Below, one piece after another: positions 55,774 through 64,000 of a stretch of DNA of 64,000 nt. The stretch spans positions 144,182,962 through 144,246,961 of the forward strand of contig CM077644.1 in assembly GCA_039707465.1 (NCBI GenBank), in the 5' to 3' direction. This DNA is from Rhabdophis nuchalis. Taxonomy: Eukaryota > Chordata > Lepidosauria > Squamata > Natricidae. Under the pieces are notes generated by a model, which worked only from the letters and a program-made list of their open reading frames with translations, had not been told where the DNA came from and ran no database searches. Numbering within the stretch: the stretch's first letter is position 1; each line of letters begins with the position of its first letter. Made by a program: the position numbers and the translations under genes.

Positions 55774-56034
55774 CACTGGTGGGCTCCTAACTGGTTTACT
55801 ACCGGTTCGCTGAGAGGGCGCGTTGCTGCGCATTGCTGCATGTTGCTGCGCATGCACAGTTGACTGAAAACTGTTCTGCTTATGCACAGAAACATGCCGG
55901 CGATGGCAGAAAAGACCAGGGAACTGGTTAAGGGCGCCTGGCAGGCCTGGGTCTCTGCTGGTTCCAGCAACCCAGGCCGCCATACCATTACTGGTTCGGC
56001 CGAACTGCTCCGAACCAATAGGAAACCACCACTG
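55774..56034 (+). mobile_element. hAT-type element, 261 bp
   Basis: Starts CACTGGTGGGCTCCTAACTGG (first G of CAG is changed), ends 'ccaataggaaaccaccactg', with flanks CAGTGACC at 55766-55773 and 56035-56042, identical. Confidence 0.9.
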
Positions 56035-56159
56035 CAGTGACCTTCTCAATATGACTGACTTTCTGTCCATTCTCTTTGGCCATTTCTCCCTCTTCCCTTT
56101 GAAGCAACCTTCCTGGCATGGCTGACTTCCTGTTCATTCTCTACACAGTGCATTTTGTA

Positions 56160-56335
56160 CAGTGGTGGGTTTCAATTTTTTTTAGAACCTACTCTCTAGG
56201 TGTGGCCTATTTTGTGGGTGTGGCTTGGCAGTCATGTGACAGGGTGGGAGTGGCCAACTTGTAAAATGTGGTGAAACTCATTTAACAATGCTCTTGCTTA
56301 GCAACCAAATTTTGGGCTCAATTGTGATGATAAAT

Positions 56336-56423
<88 letters not shown>

Positions 56424-56606
56424 TCCTTCCTTACTTTCTTACTTTCTTACTTTCTGCCTTCTGTTCCTTTCCTTCCCATTGGGTTACTGGCAGCAGCAGG
56501 CCAGACTTACTTCTGGCTCCGCCGGTGGAACCCCCTCTCACCGGCTCTCTAAATTTCACCATCCGGCTCTTGCGAGTAGGTGCGAGCCTGCAGAAACTCA
56601 CCACTG
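56160..56606 (+). mobile_element. hAT element (family 'GGTGGGTTTC'), uninterrupted copy, 447 bp
   Basis: CAGTGGTGGGTTTCAATTTT ... GCAGAAACTCACCACTG, with identical flanks ATTTTGTA at 56152-56159 and 56607-56614. It serves as the reference for both nested copies at 26006-29048. Internal TTTC microsatellite at 56336-56430. Confidence 0.94.
56336..56450. repeat. (TTTC)n microsatellite inside hAT
   Basis: About 22 TTTC units followed by TTCC and TTAC variants. Confidence 0.95.
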
Positions 56607-56639
56607 ATTTTGTACCAAATAACCAATGAATAGCAATGG

Positions 56640-56822
56640 AACTTAGATGTATATAGATTGTATATAAATAACAGTGCTTTACATCACTCTCTAAATGACT
56701 TAAAGAGTGAGCATATTGCCCCCAACAACCTGGGTACCCATTTTACTAACCTTGGAAGGTTGGAAGACTGAGTCAACTTTAAGTCTCGATCTGCTGGCAG
56801 CCTACAGTCAGCAGAATTACCC
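56640..56822 (-). mobile_element. tRNA-derived SINE, truncated, same family as 2125
   Basis: Reverse of the family: 'cagtgctttacatcactctctaaatgacttaaagagtgagcatattgcccccaacaacctgggtaccc' then 'cttggaaggttggaagactgagtcaac'. The tRNA-like head is missing beyond the 'gcagaatta' point. Confidence 0.75.
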
Positions 56823-56830
56823 AGATGTCA

Positions 56831-57208
56831 GCCTCCGCTTTACTGCTTGTTTCGGCTGCCATTGAAACGGGGAGGGAGGGGCTGTGGGCATTGGACATTA
56901 TGTGTGCTGGAGGTGTTTGAAGCCAGGACTGGTTATCACCACGGCCAACGGTCTCGCATTCCATTCTGATGATGTTCCTGGTCGTGCTGCCCACCTGACA
57001 TCGTGGGTGATTCTGCATTGGACATATCCATGGGGTCATGAGCTATAGGGGATGGGTATTGCTTTGATATGTATGCTTCGCGCCCAATTATCTCATTCCT
57101 TGCTTGACTTTCGCTGCTGTCTTTTCATAATCAGTAAAAGTAACCTTAAACTTTCAAAATGAGTTTGAGCATGGTCTTTCTTGATTAATGGAGGAAGCAG
57201 GCCTGACA
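56831..57208 (+). other. possible LTR remnant
   Basis: Ends 'aagcaggcctgaca' followed by a different sequence type, and contains 'tatgtatgcttcgcgcccaatta' and 'aatcagtaaaagtaacc'. The composition resembles a retroelement LTR end, but no TSD or partner LTR was found. Confidence 0.25.
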
Positions 57209-57290
57209 AAAAGCAAGGAATCACTTCACACTCAGCTCTGAGCTAACAACTTCAGCAGGGAGTGCAATAAAACCATCAATCCTCACACAA

Positions 57291-57542
57291 ATGTTGGACC
57301 TTGGAGAAGAAGGGGCCCTGGGAGCTATCGCGCTTGATCCGACTGTTCCTGAAGAGAAGGAAACTGAAGAGAAGGAAAAGAAGGAAGAAATAAGGTCAGT
57401 TATGGAACTTTTGGCAGATATCAGTTTGGGAGCCAAACATGAGGAAAAATCAGTTCGCCATCGATGGTCCGAGGGAGTGGGCACGAAGGGAACAATTGAA
57501 GCAACCTTCCTGGCATGGCTGACTTCCAGTACTGTATTATAA
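57291..57542 (+). other. 83-codon charged open frame, no homology recognised
   Basis: Rich in E and K in the middle (VPEEKETEEKEKKEEIRSVM). It follows the LTR-like segment, so a degraded gag start is possible. I recognise no domain. 'ccttcctggcatggctgac' near its end also occurs at 56108-56126, upstream of the hAT. Confidence 0.2.
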
Positions 57543-58150
57543 TCATTGCGCCATCATGGCTCAGAACTGGGACAACATTTTCACATCAAAACTTGTTAAG
57601 TACCAAATTCAATGAGTTTTGAAGCAGTTGTGTACGGAGGTACCACTGTATATTTGTTAAAGGTACGACATTTGAGCTGCAAAACTGTAGACAACCACAA
57701 GATGGCAGGAAAGAGTTGCATTTTCTGTCTCTCTCTCTCTGCTACCATCTAGTGGCCATCTCAGTTTTGCAACTGAGACATGTTACATTATATATGTGTG
57801 AAACAATTCTGGAAATGAGCTACAATTTTAAAAAATTGAAGGACTAATGTACCTTCACCATCTGTGCATTATTAACATACCGGTCTCTTCCTCCCTTTCA
57901 TCTTCATATCTTCTATTTTATCCCCTACCCAGTTAATATTATGCCTTATCCCATTAATATGTGTTGCTGAGCATGGTTAGGTACAGTCAGGTTACTGCTG
58001 ACAAAACTAAGGCTGAAATTCTATTCCATTTTTATCTGAAATGTGGTGCATTTAATACCATCCTGTTTACTTGTAAATAAAATAAACTGATGAGTGCACA
58101 CATTCCAATGCACACATTCTAGGTAAACATCCATGAGACTATTGTAAACC
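57543..58150. other. no recognised feature
   Basis: Unique-looking AT-rich spacer with a short CT run near 57730. Confidence 0.4.
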
Positions 58151-58158
58151 ATATGTGG

Positions 58159-58422
58159 CAGAGGTGGTATTCAGCAGGTTCTGGTCAGTTCTGGAGAACC
58201 AGTAGCGGAAATTTTGAGTACTTTGGAGAACCGGTAAATACCACCTCTGATTGGCCCCAACCCCATTTATTCACTGCCTCCCGAGTCCCAGCTGATCAGG
58301 AGGGAATGGGGATTTTGTAGTAACCTTCCCCTGGAGTGGGGAGGGAATGGAGATTTTACGGTATCCTTCCCCTGCCACGCCCACCAAGCCATGTGATGAC
58401 CACCAATTGAACCCCACCATTG
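58159..58422 (-). mobile_element. hAT element (family 'GGTGGGATTCAA'), reversed, 264 bp
   Basis: Starts CAGAGGTGGTATTCAGC, ends 'tgaaccccaccattg', with flanks ATATGTGG (58151-58158) and GTAGGTGG (58423-58430), six of eight identical. Confidence 0.87.
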
Positions 58423-58430
58423 GTAGGTGG

Positions 58431-59303
58431 TTAGCACTAGCAAATCCTGGCTGTGGCAATTACACCGACCTGAAACCAGTCTTGTAATTTCTCAAAAAGT
58501 TTTCTTGCCCTGACATTTCTGCCAAATTTCTCTGTACGGCGTTTTTGAAATCATTTCATTATTAGGAGTCATGGGAAATGCCGGTGCATTTTTCATGACT
58601 GTAAATTCTCCCTGGTTATCTAAGCTGAAGTAAAAACATTGAGGGGAGAACTATCTTATGATGCGTATGTTTTCATCTGTGACATGATGGAATGAGTATC
58701 AATATATAGTTTATATAGTTTTTCTAAATCTTCTTGATTTCTGCTTTTCTCCCTCCTTTTCTCCCTCCCTCTCTGTCACGTGTGCGTTTGTGTCTATGTG
58801 TGTAAACATGAGCATTGGGTGGTTATCTATATTTTAAGCTCCAAATGCTAGTGGGTGGGAAGCAATATGGCATATAGGGATTAGAGAATTGCTTTGGAAT
58901 TGATGCCTCAATCCTCCCCCCCACCCGCCCCCGGATGTCTTGTCATACTGTTATCTTGCAGTTCCAGGCTTTATTCGACAAATGTGAATATCTAAATAAA
59001 CATCTACATCAGTTATATTTGAAATTCAAAATGCCAACTTTATATTCTGAAATTTTCAGGCATGCAGTTGGATGAAATTTAATTTCAGCTCAGTTTGCAG
59101 TAGCATTTCTTCATCATTCTCCTTCTTATTTGTAGCAAAGCATTTTGCAGCAATGGCCAAATATACAAAAGTCATCATCAGTCTTATGCCATCATTTGAT
59201 TTCTGGCTCATGAATAAGACATGCTCCAGCTCCCTTCATTCGCCTCACCATTGTATGTGCGTGTGTTTAATGATATTTATTATGGGTGATTGTGTATCAA
59301 ATA
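58431..59303. other. no recognised feature
   Basis: Unique-looking stretch. No coding signal. Confidence 0.4.
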
Positions 59304-59836
59304 CAGGTAGTCCTCGACTTACAAGCACAACTGAGCCCAAAATTTCTGTTGTTAAGCGAAATATTTGTTAAGTGAGTTTTGATCCATTTTACAATTTTTC
59401 TTACCATTGTTGTTTAAGTCAGGGGTCTCCAACCTTTGCAACTTTAAGTCTGAAGGACTTCAGCTCCCAGAATTCTCCAGCCAGCAAAGCTGGCTGGAGA
59501 AGTCTGGGAGCTGAAGTCCTTCAGACTTAAAGTTGCAAAGGTTGGAGACCCCTGGTTTAAGTGAATCAATGAAGTTGTTAAGTTAGTAACAAGGTTGTTA
59601 AGTGAATCTGGCTTCCCCATTGACTTTGCTTGTCAGAGGGTCACCAAAGGAGATCACATGACCCTGCAACACCGGTCGTAAATATGAGTCAATTGCCAAA
59701 TGTCTGAATTTGATCACATGATCATGGGGATGCTGCAATAGTCATAAGTGTGAAAATGGTACTAAATCACTTTTTTCAGTGCTGTTGTAACATTGAATGA
59801 TCACTAAATGAAGCACTGTAAGTGCAAATCTACCTG
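59304..59836. mobile_element. Tigger-like (mariner) MITE, second copy, with nested hAT
   Basis: TA then CAGGTAGTCCTCGACTTAC, ending 'gtaagtgcaaatctacctg'. Interior 'ctgagcccaaaatttctgttgttaagcgaaa' and 'gtcgtaaatatgagtcaattgcc' matches the shell at 29180-29545 in reverse. Interrupted by 59420-59554. Confidence 0.87.
59420..59554. mobile_element. palindromic hAT MITE, 135 bp, nested
   Basis: CAGGGGTCTCCAACCTTTGC ... GCAAAGGTTGGAGACCCCTG, near-perfect hairpin, with identical flanks GTTTAAGT at 59412-59419 and 59555-59562. Same family and length as 37678-37812. Confidence 0.96.
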
Positions 59837-59892
59837 TTTCAATCTTACAGTCAAATAATTTACCCATTTCAAAGTCTACCTGTGTTAATCAT

Positions 59893-60630
59893 ATGACAGC
59901 CGTGGCCACGGGGGCTTTTTATCAGGTTCGCCTGATACGCCAGTTGCGTCCCTTTCTGGATCGTGACGCTTTATGCACGGTCACCCAAGCCCTTGTCATC
60001 TCCCGTCTGGACTACTGCAATGCTCTCTACATGGGGCTTCCCTTGAGGTGCACCCAGAGACTCCAGTTAGTTCAGAATGCGGCCGCGTGGGGGATTCTGG
60101 GAGCGTCTAGATGCTCCCACGTGACACCTCTCCTGCGCGAGCTGCACTGCCTGCCTGTGGCTTTCCAGGCGTGCTTCAAGGTATTAGTAACCACCTTCAA
60201 AGCGCTCCATGGCAAGGGACCTGGTTATCTGCAAGACCGCCTCCTGCTATCAAATACCTCCCACCGACCAGTCCGCTCCCACAGAGAGGGCCTCCTTAGG
60301 GTACCGTCGGCCAGGCAATCCCGGCTGGCGACCCCTAGGGGGAGAGTCTTCTCTGTGGCAGCTCCTGCCCTCTGGAATGACCTATCCCCTGACCTACGCA
60401 CAATCACGGACCTGCGCCAGTTCCATCAGGCCTTGAAGACCCATTTGTTTCGTGTGGCTGGCCTGGCGTAGTTTTTTAAATTGTTTTAGTAAGGGTTTTT
60501 AACAGGATTTTAGTCAGGCTAGCTATTTAATAGATAACTGTATTTTATGTTTTATATCATTGCCTTTTATTAGTGCCTGTACACCGCCCTGAGTCCTGAA
60601 AGGGAGAAGGGCGGTATAAAAATTTAATAA

Positions 60631-60640
<10 letters not shown>
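59893..60640 (+). pseudogene. L2 LINE 3' part, intact C-terminal frame
   Basis: 5'-truncated within the RT C-terminal region ('acagccgtggccacgggggctttttatcag'). An uninterrupted 192-codon frame (59893-60471) carries the L2 C-terminus: QLRPFLDRDALCTVTQALVIS, then LDYCNALYMGLPLRCTQRLQ and LWNDLSPDLRTITDLRQF in parts. The tail 'gtacaccgccctgagtcctgaaagggagaagggcggta' follows, then an (ATT)n/(GTT)n array. The retained frame has no stop, so the copy is young, but it lacks the endonuclease and catalytic RT motifs. Confidence 0.9.
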
Positions 60641-60672
<32 letters not shown>

Positions 60673-60711
60673 GTTATTGTTATTGTTATTGTTATTGTTA
60701 TTGTTATTGTT

Positions 60712-60793
<82 letters not shown>
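60629..60793. repeat. (ATT)n(GTTATT)n(GTT)n(ATT)n array at L2 tail
   Basis: 165 bp of ATT units with a central block of GTTATT and GTT units. It begins directly at the L2 3' terminus. Confidence 0.95.
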
Positions 60794-61109
60794 GGCAGAA
60801 AAGGACTTGCTTAATTAAGGAGGATATTGAATGAATAGTGGGACTCTGGGGGTATCTTCAGTTTGTGCCTGTTCAAGCTGGATTTTGATGAATTTGATCA
60901 GATCACATTGATTGTTTTGTTACTTATGTTGGTGGCTTCTCCTTTTTCTTTCAGTTGATAAGAAGTCAACACAAAGCTGGGCTTTTCATTTGCAATGTTG
61001 GGAGCTTGTGAGCAGTATGCTACAAATGCTTGCCTCTCAAATCCCCCAGCAACCTGATAGTTTATACACAGGCTGATCCCTTGCTATAGAAAAAATTAGT
61101 CAATTTCCT
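60794..61109. other. no recognised feature
   Basis: Unique-looking spacer. Confidence 0.35.
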
Positions 61110-61350
61110 CTTTGGTTGGCAAGTGGATGGAAACCAATCAAGGAGAAAAACATCTTAGAACTAAGGAGAAATTTCCTGAGTTAATAATTGGAACCACTTG
61201 TCTCCAGAACTTGTGGGTGCTCCAAAACTGGAGGTTTTTAAGAAGAGATTGGACAAGCATTTGTCTAAAATGGTATAGGCTTTCCTGCCTGAGCAGTGGA
61301 TTTCATTAGAAGAACTTCAAAGTCCCTTCCAACTTGGTTATTGGCTACTG
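61110..61350 (+). pseudogene. CR1 3' end, degenerate
   Basis: 'ggaaaccaatcaaggagaaaaacatcttagaactaaggagaaatttcctga' and 'aactggaggtttttaagaagagattgg', then the 3' UTR 'aaagtcccttccaacttgg'. Frame broken by indels. Confidence 0.8.
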
Positions 61351-61489
61351 TGCTCAAAAGAAAAGATACTGTCTAGTGAAAAGGATCTTTGAAACAGTCA
61401 GGCTTAATTTTTGGCAGTGTTATCTTGGAGTCTGTCTCCAAGTCTGTACTGTTTAGGCAGCATAGGATATACATCTGAGTTAGGGTTAG

Positions 61490-61880
61490 TGTTGTGGCCC
61501 AGCCGGCTCTGGATGAGCTGCTAATGGATTTCTCTAGTGAGGAGTCCTATGAGTCGACTCCAGAGGAGGAAACCCAGTTTGTCCCGGATGTCAGGCTAAG
61601 GATTGAGAGGAGGCAATTAGCAGAACGACACTATCGGAGATAATCGGTATCAGCTGCCTAATTGACTGGCCCTTCCCAAGAGGCTTTAAAAGAAATCCTC
61701 TGTGAAGAGTAGGTTTGCAGGAAACAACAGAGAAGCTACAGAGTCGGAGAATTGTGTCGTGTAATCTTTCAGTCTAGTTCAGGTTAGTTCAGGCAAGCTG
61801 CCAAGTAGCAGTTCGTCTAGTTAATTATCTTGTGAAGGGAGGGAGTCAGAACAGGTTAGGGTTGCAAAACTGTCAGTAGG
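61490..61880 (+). other. possible LTR or 5' leader remnant
   Basis: 'tgttgtggcccagccggctctgg' start, an acidic open stretch (SSEESYESTPEEETQF), 'ggctttaaaagaa' TATA-like string near 61680 and 'gtgtcgtgtaatctttcag'. This has the look of an LTR of a retroelement family, but no second end or TSD was found. Confidence 0.3.
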
Positions 61881-61971
61881 ATATCATCACATCTTGAGAT
61901 ACTTTTCTTTGCTGTGTAAAGTTGATGACAAAGGTTGCTTGGATCTTCATCTTCCTTTTTATGAACCATCT

Positions 61972-64000
61972 ATTTTTATTTTATTTTATTTTAATCACAT
62001 TTATATCCCGCCCTTCTCCACAAAGGACCCAGGACGGCGCACAGGAATTTAAAAACATACAAAACAATACAATAAATACAGAATTTAAAAATATATTAAA
62101 TTAAATTATAATCCTATGCTAAAATCAAATTAAAACCCCCAATTTAAAACTATCTAAATAGTCTCTATGGGAGGGTTAGGCTAGGCCGACTTGCTGAAAA
62201 AGATGCGTCTTTAGACACTGGCGGAAGAGGCGGAGGTCCGTGATGGTACGCAATTCAGGGGGTAGGTCGTTCCAAAGGGCAGGGCCCGCCACAGAGAAGA
62301 CTCTTCCCCTGGGTGTCACCAGACGGCATTGCCCGGCTGACGGCACCCTGAGAAGGCCAACTCTGTGGGAGCGGATCGGTCGAAGGGATGTATGGGGCAG
62401 GAGACGGTCTTGCATATAACTAGGCCCCAAGCCATGGAGCGCTTTAAAGATGGTCGTCAAAACCTTGAAGCGCACCTGAAAGACCACAGGAAGCCAGTGC
62501 AGCTCATGCAGGATCGGTGTTATATGGGAGCATCTAGAGGCTCCCGTAATCACCCGTGCGGCTGCATTCTGGACTAACTGTAGCTTTCGAGTGCACCTCA
62601 AGGGAAGCCCCATGTAGAGAGCATTACAGTAGTCGAGTCGGGATGTCACGAGAGCTTGAGTGACTGTGCGAAGGGCAGCCCGGTCCAGTAAGGGGCGCAA
62701 TTGGCACATCAGGCGTACTGATGAAACACCCCCCTGGCCACGGCTGCCACATGGTCCTCCATAGACAGCCGAGAGTCCAGGAGGACACCCAAATTGCGCA
62801 CCCTCTCCACGGGGGCCAGTGTTTCACCCCCAATGGCCAGAGTTCGAGTAATCTGACTGAACCGGGGTGCCGGAAACCACAGCCACTCAGTCTTGGACGG
62901 ATTGAGCTTGAGTTTGTTATTACCCATCCACATCTGTACGGCCTCCAAACACCGGGGCAGCACCTCGGCGGCATCATTGGGGTGGTCTGGGGTGGATATG
63001 TACAACTGAGTGTCATCAGCGTACAGATGATATCCCACCCCAAAACCACGGATGATCTCGCCCAGCGGCTTATATGTGTTAAAGGGGCGAGGGGCGAGAG
63101 GACCGACCCCTGAGGAACCCCGCATAAGAGGGGTCTCGAGGTCGACCTCTGCCCTCCTGTCAACACATATTGCGACCGACCAGAGAGGTAGGACGAGAAC
63201 CACCGTAAAACGGTGCCTCCCAGCCCCAACCCCCCCAGTCGGTGCAATAGGATACCATGGTCGATGGTATCAAAAGCCGCTGAGAGGTCTAACAGGACTA
63301 GGATAGAGGAACAGCCTCTATCCCGCGCCCTCCAGAGATCATCAACCAACGTGACCAATGCCGTCTCGGTGCTATGACCGGGTCGGAAGCCGGACTGGCG
63401 TGGGTCTAGATAATCAACTTCCTCCAGGTGTCGCGGAAACTGTTGGGCCACCACACTCTCAACAACCTTGACTAAAAAGTGAAGGTTGGAGACCGGACGA
63501 TAGTTCTCCAATAATGCTGGGTCCAGGAATGGCTTCTTGAGGAGGGGCCTCACTACCGCCTCTTTCAAGATGGCAGGCAAGGACCCCTCACTGAAAGATG
63601 CGTTGACAATGCCCTGGAGCCAGCCTCGTGTCGTCTCCCAGGATGCCAGTACAAGCCAGGAGGGACATGGGTCAAATAAACATGTGGTCGCCTTAAGTCT
63701 CCTTGACAGCCTGTCCATATCCTCGGTAGTAACAAAGTCAAACTCCTCCCAGAATGGTGCCTCAAGACCAGCCTCGGACAATCCCACCGGACCACTGTCG
63801 ATGGAGGGTAGCTCATTCTGAATCCGAGTGATTTTGTCCTGCAGATAACTCCCAAATTCCTCTGCTCGTCCCTGCAGAGGGGCTTCCCATGGCCTCCGGT
63901 GAAGGAGAGAGCGGGTCACCCCAAACAGGGTGGCAGGGTGGTTATCTGCGGATGCAATGAGGGTGGCGCAATACTCGCGTATGGCCACCCTTATCGCCAC
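61972..64000 (-). mobile_element. L2 LINE on the minus strand, running off the window
   Basis: 3' tail (complement of 'cccgcccttctccacaaaggacccaggacggcgcac') at 61990-62045 with an ATTTT repeat beyond it at 61972-61996. The 3' UTR follows, then the ORF. At least 2 kb of the element is present and its 5' part lies outside. Confidence 0.9.
62176..64000 (-). pseudogene. L2 ORF2 (RT and C-terminus), two frameshifts
   Basis: From 64000 leftwards the frame carries the segment after the endonuclease (PWEAPLQGRAEEFGSYLQDK), the RT fingers ([20 protein letters not shown]), the palm motif [13 protein letters not shown] and GVPQGSVLSPL. A frameshift near 63090 moves [10 protein letters not shown] and LKLNPSKTEWLWF into the frame of 62709-63203. 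A second near 62715 moves the C-terminus (LDYCNALYMGLPLRCTRKLQ, FSVAGPALWNDLPPELR) into 62176-62709. No in-frame stop within the segments. It keeps Trp where the 6821 copy has TGA at 8968. The protein as it stands cannot be made whole. Confidence 0.9.

Overview
The window looks like repeat-rich, gene-poor chromosomal DNA of a squamate reptile, most likely a snake. I base this on the repeat content: Sauria-type SINEs with an ACCTTT tail, Bov-B (RTE), L2, CR1 and L1 LINE pieces, many short hAT-type elements, and AGAAT, CTAC, ATT and TTTC microsatellites. No host gene with a convincing exon series is visible. Long open frames are either transposon remnants or products of low-complexity DNA.

Layout. 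1-285: L2 3' end. 286-5650: mostly unrecognised DNA with an LTR-like piece, two copies of a tRNA-derived SINE, an 83-bp hAT and a CR1 tail. 5656-10617: two Sauria SINEs, one broken by a hAT and the other by a near full-length L2 (6821-10597). 11039-11781: an intact Sauria SINE with a 15-bp target duplication, next to a solo LTR. 13231-18350: hATs, Bov-B fragments and a 296-bp foldback. 18351-25979: mainly AT-rich sequence with a CR1 tail, an LTR-like piece and two nested hATs. 25980-29545: a four-level nest, in which a Tigger-like element encloses three hATs. The innermost is 2.6 kb and holds a ~760-bp pyrimidine tract, an exon-like segment with a signal peptide and a cluster of GC-rich inverted repeats. 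30186-37030: L2, SINE, Tigger-like MITE, LINE tail and hAT copies, plus a CTAC-rich array in which a CR1 tail has been co-duplicated. 39093-45420: a complete LTR element with 865-bp LTRs differing at about two positions and a recognisable PBS, PPT, TATA box, poly(A) signal and likely splice donor, but no recognisable gag, pol or env. 46723-47310: a solo LTR. 49040-53060: hAT, CR1 and L1 ORF1 remnants. 55766-60793: hATs, SINE, Tigger-like element with a nested palindrome, and L2 tail. 61970-64000: L2 on the minus strand, running off the window.

How the parts relate. L2, CR1, L1 and Bov-B are families that encode reverse transcriptase, and Bov-B-type machinery is the likely mobiliser of Sauria SINEs because they share the 3' end. 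The hAT and Tigger-like copies are too short to encode transposase and must have been mobilised in trans. Many hATs keep legible 8-bp target duplications, so insertion order can be read directly. Every element assignment rests on reading the sequence and on family knowledge; no database search was run.
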